Source of the DNA: Streptomyces flavidovirens DSM 40150
GTDB lineage: Bacteria; Actinomycetota; Actinomycetes; Streptomycetales; Streptomycetaceae
Direction of reading: 5' to 3'
Assembly: GCF_000429085.1 (NCBI RefSeq)
Contig: NZ_AUBE01000003.1
Location: 372,001-436,000 of the forward strand
Length of the DNA: 64,000 bases
This document shows positions 7,257 through 17,043 of the stretch, one piece after another (position 1 is the first letter of the stretch; each line of letters starts with the position of its first letter). Both the position numbers and the translations under genes were made by a program. The notes beneath the pieces are model-generated. The model ran no database searches and was not told the origin of the DNA. It saw only the letters and a program-made list of their open reading frames with translations.

Positions 7257-9800
7257 TCAGCCACGCTGCCGGGACGGGCGGCGTCGCAGGGAGCCCGCCC
7301 ACCGCTCCACATTCCAGCGGCTCGCACCCCACCGGTTCGTCACGGCGGCCCAGCGCGCCGACAGGGCCCAGACCACCCGGACAGCCGAGCGCGGTGCTAC
7401 GACCGCCCGCAGACGCGCGCCCCGCCCCGCCGCGGACCGCAGTCCCGCCCGTACCAGCCGCGCCTCGTCGGCCAGGCTGCCCGAGACGGCCGGCCGCGGG
7501 GCGTAGAGCACCTGCTCCACGGCGCCCGCCGCCCGGTGCACCGCCTCGGCCGGCGCCCCTTCGAGTCCGCCGAGGCGCACGACCCGCGCGGCGGCCTTGC
7601 GCGGCGTCTGCGACTCGTCCGGCGCGATGCCGTAGTCCCACGCCGAGTCGGTGATCTCACGCCAGCCGGCGAGCGTACGGGCAGCCAGGTCCGCAGGCGT
7701 ACGGCCCCCCGGCTCCGGCCGGCCGGTGAACGTGAGGGCCGCCCCGTCGCCCGGCGCGCGACCCCCGGAACCCTGCTGGGCGGCGAGCGCGAGGGCGGCC
7801 TGCCCCGTGGGCCCGAAGCCTCCGGAGCCCAGCCGCCGCGCACGGACCCGGATCCGCCAGAGCAGCGGCAGGAGAAGCAGCAGCACCACGAGCATCACGC
7901 CCAGCGTCACCCACAGCACCGTACCGAGCGGGAACCCCGTGTCGGTCGGCCCGGCCCCGCCCTGTTGCGCGGCGGCGCCGCACTCACCCTGCCTCCGCAT
8001 CTGCGGCGGGCAGCTGTCCGTGGCACTGGGCGCCGCCGACGGTGCGTCCGACGTGCTCGGCCGCGCCTGCGCGGGGTCGGACGCGCTGTCGGACGGTGTC
8101 TCGTCGCGGGTGTAGTCCGGCACCGAGCCACGGGTCGGCGTGGGCTCGAACCGCGTCCACCCCACGCCCTCGAAATACAGCTCGGGCCAGGCGTGCGCGT
8201 CGCGCAGACCGACCGACATGGTGCCGTCGGGCTGCGCGGCGCCGGGCGTGAAGCCCACCGCCACCCGCGCCGGGATCCCGAGCGTCCTCGCCATCGCGGC
8301 CATCGAGAACGAGAAGTGGACGCAGAAGCCCTCCTTGTCCCTGAGGAAGCGGGTGATCGCCGCCGTACCGCTGCCCGACTGCACCTGCGTGTCGTACGTG
8401 AACCCGCCGTCCGAGGCGAACCAGTCCTGGAGCGCGACCGCCCGTTCGTAGTCGTTCGAGGCGTCCTTGGTGATCCGGCGCGCGGTCGACCCGACCACCT
8501 CGGGCAGCGAACCGGGAACCTTGGTGTACTCGCGCAGCAGACGGGCCGGTGGCGTGGTGGCCGCGGCCAGTTGCTCGGCGGTCGGCTGCACTATCAGGCT
8601 GCCGGCCGTGTAGCGCACACCCTGGGTGGTCTGGCCCCGGTCGCCGACAAGGGTGCGGCCGGCCGGTTCGTAACGCCAGCGGCCGCCGATGTCCACCTGC
8701 GTCGCCGGGTAGGGGAGCGGCAGATAGCTCTGCGCGTACCAGCCGGCGGCCGAGACGCTGGAGTTGATCTCGGTCGTACGGACACCCGGGCCGAGCCCCT
8801 GCGGGCGCGGCAGCCGGTTCGGTACGTCCTCGATCCGGCGCTCGGACGACTTCCAGGCGGCGCCGTCGAACTGGTCCAGCGCGACGATCCGCAGATAGAG
8901 ATCCTCCGTGCTGTCCGTGTTCGTGCGGTACCGCAGCACCTCGCGGTCCTCGGGCTGGTTGAGGCTGTTCTGGAGCGACACCAGCGGATTGACCGCGGAA
9001 ATGGTGCCTCCGCCCGAGCCGCCGCCGCCCCCGGTGCGGGTGCCGCTCAGCAGTCCGCCGTCCAGGGCGGGCAGCGAGGCGGGGACGACGAGGGCGATGC
9101 CCAGCGCGAGTACGCCGATGCGCCGGCCCGTACGGACGGGGGCCAGCGCCGAGCCGCCCGCCGTCTCGAACCCGGCGGCCGCCGTACGCCCACCGGCGCG
9201 TGGCGCTCCGCCGAAGACGCGGCCCCACTGGGAGATCCGGTCCCGGCCCTCGGCCAGCAGAAGCAGCAGGTAGCCGGAGGCCGCCAGCAGGAACCACAGC
9301 CAGCTCGCGCCGCCGGGCGAAAGGCCCGCCGCCACCGAGTAGAGCGCGAGCAGCGGCAGCCCGGCCGGGGCCGCGCTGCGGAACGTCACCGCGATCGCGT
9401 CCACGGCCAGGCCGATCAGCAGCACACCGCCGACCAGCATCAGCCTGATGCCCTCGGTCGCCGGCGCCGGGATGGCGTACCGCCCGACCTCCTCGGCTCC
9501 CGTCGTCAGCAACCGCGCGAACTCCCCGAACGCCTCGGGCCCCGGCAGCACCCCGCCGAGCGCCGACTCCCTGGCGAACACCATGGTCAGCATCACCAGC
9601 GCCACCAGGGCCTGGACCGCCACGGTCAGCGTCCGGGCCAGCGGCACCCGCCGGGCGAGCGCTCCCACCCCCGCCTGGACCGTCACCAGCAGTGCGGCCG
9701 TCAGGAACCAGGACGTCTTGCTGACCAGTGGCAGCAGGGCACCCGCCGCCATCAGCGTGGCCGCCGTGGCGCACAGCGCCAGCCGTCCGCGACCGCTCAT
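7257..9800 (-). CDS. Transglutaminase-like (TgpA-type) membrane protein
   Basis: An 847-aa protein with five or six N-terminal transmembrane helices (to about residue 220), a DUF3488-like extracytoplasmic segment, and a transglutaminase-core domain with Cys493 (EGFCVHF) and His536 (RDAHAWPELYF); the third position is RFEPTP. One further transmembrane helix sits near residue 645, with a C-terminal cytoplasmic DUF4129-like tail. ATG 9800 overlaps the DUF58 stop (ATGA), marking it as the third gene of moxR-DUF58-tgpA. This operon type is common in bacteria and probably handles envelope protein processing or crosslinking; its substrate is unknown. Confidence 0.88.
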   Translation of the reverse strand: MSGRGRLALCATAATLMAAGALLPLVSKTSWFLTAALLVTVQAGVGALARRVPLARTLTVAVQALVALVMLTMVFARESALGGVLPGPEAFGEFARLLTTGAEEVGRYAIPAPATEGIRLMLVGGVLLIGLAVDAIAVTFRSAAPAGLPLLALYSVAAGLSPGGASWLWFLLAASGYLLLLLAEGRDRISQWGRVFGGAPRAGGRTAAAGFETAGGSALAPVRTGRRIGVLALGIALVVPASLPALDGGLLSGTRTGGGGGSGGGTISAVNPLVSLQNSLNQPEDREVLRYRTNTDSTEDLYLRIVALDQFDGAAWKSSERRIEDVPNRLPRPQGLGPGVRTTEINSSVSAAGWYAQSYLPLPYPATQVDIGGRWRYEPAGRTLVGDRGQTTQGVRYTAGSLIVQPTAEQLAAATTPPARLLREYTKVPGSLPEVVGSTARRITKDASNDYERAVALQDWFASDGGFTYDTQVQSGSGTAAITRFLRDKEGFCVHFSFSMAAMARTLGIPARVAVGFTPGAAQPDGTMSVGLRDAHAWPELYFEGVGWTRFEPTPTRGSVPDYTRDETPSDSASDPAQARPSTSDAPSAAPSATDSCPPQMRRQGECGAAAQQGGAGPTDTGFPLGTVLWVTLGVMLVVLLLLLPLLWRIRVRARRLGSGGFGPTGQAALALAAQQGSGGRAPGDGAALTFTGRPEPGGRTPADLAARTLAGWREITDSAWDYGIAPDESQTPRKAAARVVRLGGLEGAPAEAVHRAAGAVEQVLYAPRPAVSGSLADEARLVRAGLRSAAGRGARLRAVVAPRSAVRVVWALSARWAAVTNRWGASRWNVERWAGSLRRRPSRQRG

Positions 9801-11233
9801 GACCAACCCCCAGTCGTGCCTGCCGCGCCACCCGCGGGCGAGGCCCCCGAGCCGGTGCGCTGCCGTTCGGCCATCCGCCACAGGTCGGCGAGCGGCATGC
9901 CCGGCGGCACGGTCAGCACCGTCCATCCCGCCTCGCGCAGCGGCCTGACCCGTTCCTCGGCCGCGGCCGGCACACGCGCCATGAGGCCCGCCGCGTCCAC
10001 GGCCCTTCCCTGCCCGGGCGCCTTCCCCAGCGTCCAGGTCTCGCTGTCCAGTACGAAGGCGACGGCGGCCCCGCCGCGTTGCCGCATACGCGCCGCCACG
10101 GCCGCCTGATCCTCGTCGAGGTCGCCGAAGAAGGCGACGAGGAGCCCTTCGTTGCCGCCGCGCAGCACGTCGTACGACGCGGAGAGCCCCGCGCCGTCCG
10201 AGTGCCCGACGACGGCGAGCGTGTCCATCATCAGTCCGGCGGAGTCGGCCGTCTCCCGGGTGGCCCCGGCGAAGCCGCCCGAGCCCTCACCGGGCACCGA
10301 GTTCCCGGTGTCCGTCAACAGCCGTACCGAGAAGCCCCGTTCGAGCATGTGCACCAGCGCGGAGGCCGCTCCCGACACCGCCCACTCGAAGGGCGAGTCG
10401 GGACCCGCCCCCTGGTACGCGACCCGCCGGGTGTCGAGCAGCACCGTGCACCTGGCGCGCTGCGGCTGCTCCTCGCGGCGCACCATCAGCTCGCCGTAGC
10501 GCGCGGTGGAGCGCCAGTGCACGCGGCGCAGGTCGTCGCCGTGCCGGTAGCCGCGCGGGATCACGTCGTCCTCGCCGGCCAGCGCGAGCGAGCGGTTGCG
10601 CCCGTCGCCGTACCCCGACGCCTCGCCGGTCATCCGCACGGCGGGCAGTGCCTCGACGCGCGGGATCACGGTCAGCGTGTCGTACGCGCTGAAGGAGCGG
10701 GTCAGCTCGCACATGCCGAAGGGGTCCGTCAGCCGCAGCTGGAGCGGGCCGAGCGGGTAGCGCCCGCGCAGATCCGAGCGGACCCGGTACGACACCTCGC
10801 GCCGGCCGCCCGCCTCCACCCGGTCCAGGACGAACCGGGGCCGCGGCCCCAGGACGTACGGCACCCGGTCCTGGAGCATCAGCAGGCCGGTGGGCAGCCG
10901 CGAGACGTTGTCCATCCGCAGGTGTACGCGCGCTTCCGAGCCCGTCGGCACGCGCGACGGCGTCATCCGCCTGCTGCCGGCGACCCGGTAGCGCGTCCGG
11001 TACAGCACGGCCACGCAGACCAGCGGCAGCACGGCGAGCAGCAGCCCGACCCGCAGCAGGTCGCCCTGCCCCAGGACGTACGCGCAGACCGCGGCGGCCA
11101 CGCCCGCCGCCAGGAACGACCGGCCGCGGGTGGTCAGCCCCGACAGCGCGGCCCGCAGACCGCCTTTGTCGTCGTCACTGTCCCCGCCACCATCACCCGC
11201 GGCGCCCGCGGCGGGCCCCCCGGCCGCCATCAC
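9797..11233 (-). CDS. DUF58 domain-containing protein
   Basis: A 478-aa protein with two transmembrane helices near residues 37-80 and the diagnostic DUF58 block RRVHWRSTARYGELMVRREE. A von Willebrand-A-like fold follows (TVLLDTRRV). The start is GTG 11233, giving a GTGA overlap with the moxR stop; ATG 11230 is equally possible. It is the middle gene of the MoxR-DUF58-transglutaminase operon. MoxR AAA+ ATPases with VWA-like partners usually act as chaperones that mature or activate other complexes, which is the inferred role here. Confidence 0.88.
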   Translation of the reverse strand: MMAAGGPAAGAAGDGGGDSDDDKGGLRAALSGLTTRGRSFLAAGVAAAVCAYVLGQGDLLRVGLLLAVLPLVCVAVLYRTRYRVAGSRRMTPSRVPTGSEARVHLRMDNVSRLPTGLLMLQDRVPYVLGPRPRFVLDRVEAGGRREVSYRVRSDLRGRYPLGPLQLRLTDPFGMCELTRSFSAYDTLTVIPRVEALPAVRMTGEASGYGDGRNRSLALAGEDDVIPRGYRHGDDLRRVHWRSTARYGELMVRREEQPQRARCTVLLDTRRVAYQGAGPDSPFEWAVSGAASALVHMLERGFSVRLLTDTGNSVPGEGSGGFAGATRETADSAGLMMDTLAVVGHSDGAGLSASYDVLRGGNEGLLVAFFGDLDEDQAAVAARMRQRGGAAVAFVLDSETWTLGKAPGQGRAVDAAGLMARVPAAAEERVRPLREAGWTVLTVPPGMPLADLWRMAERQRTGSGASPAGGAAGTTGGWS

Positions 11234-12264
11234 AGTCGCCGTACGCCGGGCTGCTGAGCGCCGTACACCGGGGCAGCGGCGGGCGGAGCCGTCCTGCGCT
11301 CCGCCGTCGGTACGGGGGTGCGCTGGAGGATGTCCAGTACGACCTGCTCGGAGGTACGCCGGTTCAGCTGGGCCTGGGCCGTCGGCAGCAGCCGGTGCGC
11401 GAGCACCGCCACGGCGAGCGCCTGTACGTCGTCGGGCAGTGCGTAGTCGCGTCCGCTCAGCGCGGCGGACGCCTTGGCAGCGCGCAGCAGATGCAGCGTG
11501 GCACGCGGCGAGGCGCCGAGCCGCAGGTCGGGGTGGCCGCGGGTGGCGGAGACCAGTTCCACGGCGTACCGCCGTACCGCGTCGGCCACATGCACGGTGC
11601 GGACCGCGTCGATCAGTTTCAGGATCTCGTGGGCGTGCGCCACCGGCTGGAGGTCGTCGAGCGGCGACGCCGCGCCGTGCACGTCCAGCATCTGGAGCTC
11701 GGCCTCGGCGCTCGGGTAGCCGATGGAGACCCGCGCCATGAAGCGGTCGCGCTGTGCCTCGGGCAGCGGGTACGTGCCCTCCATCTCCACCGGGTTCTGC
11801 GTGGCGACCACCATGAAGGGCGACGGCAGCTCGTACGTCTGCCCGTCGATCGTGACCTGACGCTCCTCCATCGACTCCAGGAGCGCGGACTGGGTCTTCG
11901 GCGAGGCGCGGTTGATCTCGTCACCGATCACGATCTGGGCGAAGATCGCTCCCGGCTTGAATTCGAAGTCGCGTCTCTGCTGGTCGTAGATGCTCACGCC
12001 GGTGATGTCCGAAGGCAGCAGGTCGGGCGTGAACTGAATACGCCGGACCGAGCAGTCGATGGATCTGGCGAGCGCCTTGGCGAGCATCGTCTTGCCGACG
12101 CCCGGCACGTCTTCGATCAGCAGGTGTCCCTCGGCGAGGAGCACGGTCAGCGAAAGCCGTACGACCTCCGGCTTGCCCTCGATCACACCCTCCACCGACC
12201 TGCGGACACGCTCCGCTGTGGTGGTCAGATCTGTGAGGCTCGCTCGATCGTCATAGGTCGTCAC
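11230..12264 (-). CDS. MoxR-family AAA+ ATPase
   Basis: A 344-aa AAA+ ATPase with Walker A EDVPGVGKT (residues 51-59), Walker B VIGDEINR (DE at 115-116), the sensor region VATQNPVEMEGTYPLPEAQ-DRF, and an AAA lid domain. The GTG start at 12264 has AGGAGGG 5 nt upstream. It is the first gene of the operon, with 4-nt overlaps to the next two genes. It is presumed to remodel or assemble the DUF58 and transglutaminase partners at the membrane (family knowledge plus context). Confidence 0.92.
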   Translation of the reverse strand: MTTYDDRASLTDLTTTAERVRRSVEGVIEGKPEVVRLSLTVLLAEGHLLIEDVPGVGKTMLAKALARSIDCSVRRIQFTPDLLPSDITGVSIYDQQRRDFEFKPGAIFAQIVIGDEINRASPKTQSALLESMEERQVTIDGQTYELPSPFMVVATQNPVEMEGTYPLPEAQRDRFMARVSIGYPSAEAELQMLDVHGAASPLDDLQPVAHAHEILKLIDAVRTVHVADAVRRYAVELVSATRGHPDLRLGASPRATLHLLRAAKASAALSGRDYALPDDVQALAVAVLAHRLLPTAQAQLNRRTSEQVVLDILQRTPVPTAERRTAPPAAAPVYGAQQPGVRRL

Positions 12265-12330
12265 CCCGGCCCTCCTAGCCCGTTCAACGGGCCGACGCCA
12301 CGACGACGCAGCGGCCCACCCCGAAACACG

Positions 12331-12400
12331 GACATCACGCGCGGACGGTCCGGCGCGATGTCACACCCGCATTGTTGTTGCCGTTACCGCTTCGTGTCAC
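12331..12400 (-). promoter_or_regulatory. Possible moxR operon promoter and leader hairpin
   Basis: On the minus strand GTGACA (12400-12395), 18 bp, AACAAT (12376-12371) is a modest promoter match in the 210-nt gap between the carbonic anhydrase and moxR genes. Just downstream, 12331-12362 can fold into an imperfect hairpin (GACATC arms). Confidence 0.3.
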
Positions 12401-12474
12401 TTGCCTGTGGATAACGGGGAGGGTTATGTCGGGGGTTGCCGCGTTTTCATCCGCTCGGTCACCGCTATTCGGTA

Positions 12475-13038
12475 CTACTTCGCGGGGTCGATCTCCCGCA
12501 GCAGGCCGGTGGCCACATCGAAGACAAAGCCGCGCACATCGTCGGTGTGCAGCATGAACGGCGAGGTCCGCACGCGCTGCATCGACTGGCGAACGTCCTG
12601 GTCGACGTCCCGGAAGGCCTCCACGGCCCAGGCGGGACGCTGCCCGACCTCTTCCTCCAGTTCGTGCCTGAAGTCCTCGGTGAGGCTCTCCATACCGCAA
12701 CCCGTGTGGTGGATGAGTATGACGCTGCGGGTACCGAGTGCGCGCTGGCTGATGGTCAGCGAGCGGATCACGTCGTCGGTGACCACGCCGCCGGCGTTGC
12801 GGATGGTGTGGCAGTCGCCGAGTTCCAGGCCGAGCGCGGCGTGCGGGTCCAGGCGCGCGTCCATACAGGCGACCACGGCGACCTTCAGCGCGGGCCGAGC
12901 GTCCATCCCCGCGTTCTGGAAGCGTGCGGCGTACTCCTGGTTCGCCTCCACGAGGCGGTCGGTGACCGAGTCTCCGGTGCGCGCCGCGACGGGCTTGGCT
13001 TCGGTGGACTCGGCGGGAAGGTGCGCGAAAGTCGACAT
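12475..13038 (-). CDS. Beta-class carbonic anhydrase
   Basis: A 187-aa enzyme interconverting CO2 and bicarbonate. Zinc ligands of the beta class are visible: Cys58 (ACMDARLDP, with the Asp60-Arg62 dyad), His111 and Cys114 (HHTGCGM). It is slightly short, as is usual for the actinobacterial clade. The start is ATG 13038; the ribosome site is weak. It is monocistronic or weakly linked to moxR, 210 nt downstream, and divergent from the dcw cluster. Confidence 0.93.
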   Translation of the reverse strand: MSTFAHLPAESTEAKPVAARTGDSVTDRLVEANQEYAARFQNAGMDARPALKVAVVACMDARLDPHAALGLELGDCHTIRNAGGVVTDDVIRSLTISQRALGTRSVILIHHTGCGMESLTEDFRHELEEEVGQRPAWAVEAFRDVDQDVRQSMQRVRTSPFMLHTDDVRGFVFDVATGLLREIDPAK

Positions 13039-13188
13039 GCGTCAGACGTTAATGGCCACGGGCGGTTCGAGCCCGCCGTGAGATGGGACAAAGAGCGTCA
13101 ACAAGGGTTGTTGTGAGGTAAACCACAGGGATTCGCAGCATCCTCCGTACGGGTGAAAACGAGGTCGCGCGGCGCGCTGGCCCGTTGA

Positions 13189-13216
13189 TTGACCGGAAGG
13201 ACGAGTCGACTAAAGT
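13189..13216 (+). promoter_or_regulatory. Promoter of the dcw cluster (rsmH promoter)
   Basis: TTGACC (13189-13194), 16 bp, TAAAGT (13211-13216). The predicted start is near 13223, giving a leader of about 210 nt before rsmH. No mraZ-like ORF is present upstream. Confidence 0.55.
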
Positions 13217-13299
13217 GACGCGAAGTGGGTGGCGTGACGCGTCCCTTACTGCTTTACGGACACATCACGCACATTCCGAATCACTCCCGCGTGCGCGGC

Positions 13300-13404
13300 G
13301 TACGTACGGCCCGGCCTCCACCTGCTCGCCGGTCGGCCGACGCCACTTCCCCGGCGCCGGCAGGCCGTCCCCTTTCGAGCGGGTGGGGACCAGGCCGTAC
13401 GTAC
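13300..13404 (+). repeat. Long-range inverted repeat in the rsmH leader
   Basis: GTACGTACGGCC at 13300-13311 is perfectly complementary to GGCCGTACGTAC at 13393-13404, with 81 nt between. In RNA this would close a large domain ending 28 nt before the rsmH start. Function is unknown. Confidence 0.75.
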
Positions 13405-13432
13405 ACGACCGCGCCGGTACCTGAGAGGGCGC

Positions 13433-14389
13433 ATGAGCCAGACCCGACACGTCCCGGTGATGCTCCAGCGATGCCTGGACCTGTTGGCCCCGGCCCTCCA
13501 GAAGCCGGGTTCCGTGGTCGTCGACTGCACCCTCGGTCTCGGCGGACACAGCGAGGCCCTGCTCACCGCCTTCCCCGAGGCGCGGCTCATCGCGCTCGAC
13601 CGGGACAAGGAGGCGCTGCGGCTCTCCGGCGAGCGGCTCGCCCGGTTCGGCGACCGGGCGACCCTGGTGCACGCGGTCTACGACGAGCTGCCCGACGTAC
13701 TGGAACGGCTCTCCGTCCCCCGGGTCCAGGGCATCCTCTTCGACCTCGGCGTCTCCTCCATGCAGCTCGACGAGCGCGAGCGCGGTTTCGCGTACGCCCA
13801 CGACGCCCCCCTCGACATGCGCATGGACCAGACGACGGGCGTCAGCGCCGCCGAGGTCCTCAACACGTACCCGCCGGGCGAGCTGGTGCGGATCCTGCGC
13901 CAGTACGGCGAGGAGAAGCAGGCCAAGAGGATCGTCTCCGCGATCGTGCGCGAGCGCGAGAAGGAGCCCTTCAGCAACAGCGCCCGGCTCGTCGAGCTGA
14001 TCCGCGACGCGCTGCCGCAGGCCGCCAAGCGCACCGGCGGCAACCCCGCCAAGCGCACCTTCCAGGCGCTGCGCATCGAGGTCAACGGTGAGCTTTCCGT
14101 GCTGGAGCGGGCGATCCCGGCAGCGGTGAAGTCGCTCGCCGTGGACGGCCGGATCGCGGTCCTCTCGTACCACTCGCTCGAAGACCGCCTGGTCAAGCAG
14201 GTCTTCGCAGCGGGGGCCGCCAATACCGCGCCGCCCGGTCTGCCGGTCGTACCCGAGCAGTACCAGCCGAAACTGAAACTCCTGACGCGCGGCGCGGAAC
14301 TGCCGACCGAGGAAGAGATCGCGGAGAACCGCCGCGCCGCCCCGGCGCGGCTGCGCGGGGCGCAGCGCATCCGGGTGGACGTGCTGTGA
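13433..14389 (+). CDS. rsmH: 16S rRNA (cytosine(1402)-N(4))-methyltransferase RsmH
   Basis: A 318-aa cytosolic SAM-dependent enzyme that methylates C1402 in the decoding centre. It shows [13 protein letters not shown] at the N-terminus, SAM motif [15 protein letters not shown] (about 28-41), the family block [19 protein letters not shown] with DMRMDQ, and the C-terminal [11 protein letters not shown]. Length is normal. It is the first gene of the dcw cluster and overlaps ftsL by 4 nt (GTGA). Confidence 0.97.
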   Translation: MSQTRHVPVMLQRCLDLLAPALQKPGSVVVDCTLGLGGHSEALLTAFPEARLIALDRDKEALRLSGERLARFGDRATLVHAVYDELPDVLERLSVPRVQGILFDLGVSSMQLDERERGFAYAHDAPLDMRMDQTTGVSAAEVLNTYPPGELVRILRQYGEEKQAKRIVSAIVREREKEPFSNSARLVELIRDALPQAAKRTGGNPAKRTFQALRIEVNGELSVLERAIPAAVKSLAVDGRIAVLSYHSLEDRLVKQVFAAGAANTAPPGLPVVPEQYQPKLKLLTRGAELPTEEEIAENRRAAPARLRGAQRIRVDVL

Positions 14390-14955
14390 CCAAGCCGGCC
14401 AAGCAGCTCAAGGGGCGGGCCGCGCGGTTGTCGCGGCTGATGCCGTCGGGTCCCCACCAGGCGGCCAGGACCCCCTTCGTGCTGCTGGTCGTGCTGCTGC
14501 TCGGCGGCGGTCTCATCACGCTCCTGCTGCTGAACTCCGCGCTCAACGAGGGCTCGTTCAAGCTGAGCGAAATCAAGAAGCGGACCACCGAGCTGACCGA
14601 CAAGGAACAGGCGCTCCAGCAGGACGTGGACGACCGGTCCGCCCCCGGAGCGCTGGAGCGCAGGGCCCGCGAACTCGGCATGGTGCCCGGTGGCAGCCCC
14701 GCGTTCCTCGACCCCGACGGTACGGTCCGCGGCGTGCCCTCCCGGGCGTCGGCCGAGGCACTCACCCGCCGTGCCCCGCTCGGCCTCCCGGCCCCCGGCC
14801 CGCCCCCGGCGACGGTGCCCCTGGTCCCGTCGGTGCAGGCCCCACCGGCCGCCGCACCGGTCCCACCGGCCCCGCCGGCCCCCGCACCGGCCCCGCCCGC
14901 TTCCGCTCCGGCTCCCGCCGGCCCTCCCGCCCCCGCTTCCGGCCCGGTCCCGTAA
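14386..14955 (+). CDS. ftsL: Cell division protein FtsL
   Basis: A 189-aa bitopic protein with a basic cytoplasmic N-terminus, one transmembrane helix (about 30-49) and a short extracytoplasmic coiled coil (about 55-85) ending in [12 protein letters not shown]. This is the standard FtsL/DivIC pattern. The last 75 residues are an unusual Pro/Ala low-complexity tail. Its place between rsmH and ftsI is diagnostic. FtsL forms the divisome subcomplex with DivIC and FtsQ that regulates septal synthesis. Its GTG start overlaps the rsmH stop. Confidence 0.9.
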   Translation: MTKPAKQLKGRAARLSRLMPSGPHQAARTPFVLLVVLLLGGGLITLLLLNSALNEGSFKLSEIKKRTTELTDKEQALQQDVDDRSAPGALERRARELGMVPGGSPAFLDPDGTVRGVPSRASAEALTRRAPLGLPAPGPPPATVPLVPSVQAPPAAAPVPPAPPAPAPAPPASAPAPAGPPAPASGPVP

Positions 14956-14960
14956 CCGTC

Positions 14961-14988
14961 CGCAGCCCGCAGCCCGCAGCCCGCAGCC
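14961..14988 (+). repeat. Tandem 7-bp repeats CGCAGCC (x4)
   Basis: Four perfect copies follow the ftsL stop, with a degenerate copy and another CGCAGCC further on. They fill much of the 101-nt ftsL-ftsI gap. Probably slippage-generated. Confidence 0.8.
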
Positions 14989-15056
14989 CCCAGCCAGCCC
15001 GCAGCCCGTCCGTAGTCCGTCCGCGAAGCCGACCACGACCCCCGGCAGGTGACGCA

Positions 15057-17030
15057 GTGCCCCCCCAGGAACCACCGCGCCGTCGCGTCCCCGGCCCTGG
15101 GCGCCCGCACAGCGGCGGCCGTCCGAAGCCCGCCGGGCGGCCCAACGCACGCCCCCCGGTGGCACGCCCGCGCCCCGCGCCCAGGGCCGGACGCTCCCTG
15201 GTACTCGGCAGCCCCAGGCCCCGGCTGCGCCTGGTCGGTGTCGGGCTCACCCTGGTCATGCTGGCCTTCGTCGTACGGCTGCTCCAGGTCCAGGCCGTCG
15301 ACGCGAGCGCGTACACCGCCAAGGCCGAGAAGAACCGGTACTCCAGCTCCACGCTGGCCGCCGAGCGCGGCGAGATCACCGACCGCAGCGGCATCGCGCT
15401 GGCCACCAGCGTCGACGCGCACGACATCACGGCCGACCCGTCGATGTTCACCGCCGAGTTCACCAAGGCCCCCGACGCCCCCGAGCAGGCCGCGGCGCTC
15501 CTCGCGCCGATCCTCCGCAAGGACGCGGACGACCTGGCGAAGAAGCTGAGCACGCCCAAGAGCAGGTACGCCGTCCTGGCCCGCCGCCAGACGCCGCAGA
15601 TCTGGAATCAGATCAAGGACCTCAAGAGCGTCTTCGCCGAGAAGGCCAGGGCGGACAAGGCCAAGGGCGGCAAGGGCGTCAACGTCCTCGCCGGCGTCTT
15701 CCAGGAGGCCAGCAGCAAGCGCGTCTACCCCAACGGTGATCTCGCCGCCGGGATACTCGGTTACGTCAACGCCGAAGGCAAGGGCGCGGGCGGCCTGGAG
15801 ACCCAGCTGAACGAGGAGCTGGCGGGCAAGGACGGCGAGATCAAGTACGCCCAGTCCGGCGGCCGCAGAGTCCCCACCGTCGGCGCCCGCGAGGTCCCCG
15901 CCGTGCCCGGCTCGGACATCGAGCTGACCATCGACCGCGACATCCAGTGGGCCGCCCAGGACGCCATCACCGAGCAGGTGAGGAAGTCCGGGGCGGACCG
16001 CGGCTACGTGATAGTCCAGGACACCCGCACCGGCGAGGTCCTCGCCATGGCCAACGCTCCCGGTTTCGACCCCAACGACCTCTCCGAGGCCGACGCCGCC
16101 GCCATGGGCAACGCCGCCCTCCAGGACGCGTACGAACCCGGCTCCACCGCCAAGGTCATGTCCATGGCGGCGGTGCTGGAGGAGAACGCGGCCGCGCCGG
16201 GCACCCATGTCGTCGTACCGAACCGGCTGCACCGCGGCGACCGGCTGTTCAAGGACGACATCGACCACCCCACCTGGTACCTGACGCTCAACGGCGTACT
16301 CGCCAAGTCCAGCAACATCGGCACCATCCTGGCGACCGAGCAGCTCGGCAAGACCCGGAAGGAGGCCAATCAGGTCCTCCACTCCTACCTGCGCAAGTTC
16401 GGCCTCGGCCGCCCCAGCGGGCTCGGCTACCCCGGCGAGACCTCCGGCATCCTCGCGGCGCCCAAGGACTGGAGCACCTCGCAGCAGTACACGATCCCGT
16501 TCGGCCAGGGCCTGTCGCTCAACGCCATGCAGGCGGCCTCCGTCTACTCGACGATCGCCAACGGCGGCGTACGGATCCAGCCAACCCTCGTACGCGGCAC
16601 CAAGGGGCCCGACGGCCGCTTCACCCCGGCCCCCGCGCCCAGGAAGAACCGGGTGGTGAGTGAGAAGACCGCCAAGACGCTGGCCACCATGCTGGAGTCG
16701 GTCGTCGACGACGAGGAGGGTACGGGCACCAAGGCCCGCATCCCCGGCTACCGCGTCGGCGGAAAGACCGGCACGTCCAACCGGGTGGATCCGGCCACCG
16801 GACGCTACAAGGGTTACACCGCGTCCTTCGCGGGTTTCGCGCCCGCCGACAAGCCGCGGGTCACCGTCTACTGCGCCATCCAGAACCCGACCAGAGGCAG
16901 CTACTTCGGCGGCCAGATCTGCGGCCCCATCTACAAGCAGGTGATGGAGTTCGCACTGAAGACCCTCCAGGTCCCACCGACCGGCAGCAAGCCCGCCCGG
17001 CTGCCGGTGTCCTTCACACCCGGCGAGTGA
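15057..17030 (+). CDS. ftsI: Septal penicillin-binding protein FtsI (class B transpeptidase)
   Basis: A 657-aa class B PBP that crosslinks septal peptidoglycan. It has a long Pro/Arg-rich cytoplasmic N-terminus, a transmembrane helix (about 59-80), a PBP dimerisation domain, and a transpeptidase domain with Ser363-Thr-Ala-Lys366, Ser418-Ser-Asn420 and Lys570-Thr-Gly572. These are all three active-site motifs. The GTG start at 15057 has AGGTGA 4 nt upstream. It should work with FtsW, encoded 5.7 kb downstream. The sequence order (ftsL-ftsI-murE) is the usual dcw order. Confidence 0.96.
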   Translation: MPPQEPPRRRVPGPGRPHSGGRPKPAGRPNARPPVARPRPAPRAGRSLVLGSPRPRLRLVGVGLTLVMLAFVVRLLQVQAVDASAYTAKAEKNRYSSSTLAAERGEITDRSGIALATSVDAHDITADPSMFTAEFTKAPDAPEQAAALLAPILRKDADDLAKKLSTPKSRYAVLARRQTPQIWNQIKDLKSVFAEKARADKAKGGKGVNVLAGVFQEASSKRVYPNGDLAAGILGYVNAEGKGAGGLETQLNEELAGKDGEIKYAQSGGRRVPTVGAREVPAVPGSDIELTIDRDIQWAAQDAITEQVRKSGADRGYVIVQDTRTGEVLAMANAPGFDPNDLSEADAAAMGNAALQDAYEPGSTAKVMSMAAVLEENAAAPGTHVVVPNRLHRGDRLFKDDIDHPTWYLTLNGVLAKSSNIGTILATEQLGKTRKEANQVLHSYLRKFGLGRPSGLGYPGETSGILAAPKDWSTSQQYTIPFGQGLSLNAMQAASVYSTIANGGVRIQPTLVRGTKGPDGRFTPAPAPRKNRVVSEKTAKTLATMLESVVDDEEGTGTKARIPGYRVGGKTGTSNRVDPATGRYKGYTASFAGFAPADKPRVTVYCAIQNPTRGSYFGGQICGPIYKQVMEFALKTLQVPPTGSKPARLPVSFTPGE

Positions 17031-17043
17031 CTCAGGACCATCA

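Noticed and set aside
7215..10109. Long plus-strand frame (964 codons) opposite the transglutaminase gene
   Set aside because: It mirrors the real minus-strand gene through high-GC third positions, has Arg/Pro/Gly/Gln-rich low-complexity composition and no domains, and runs across a terminator.
13039..13188. A possible mraZ gene upstream of rsmH
   Set aside because: No frame with an AbrB/MraZ-like product or ribosome site; the space holds only the divergent promoter area.
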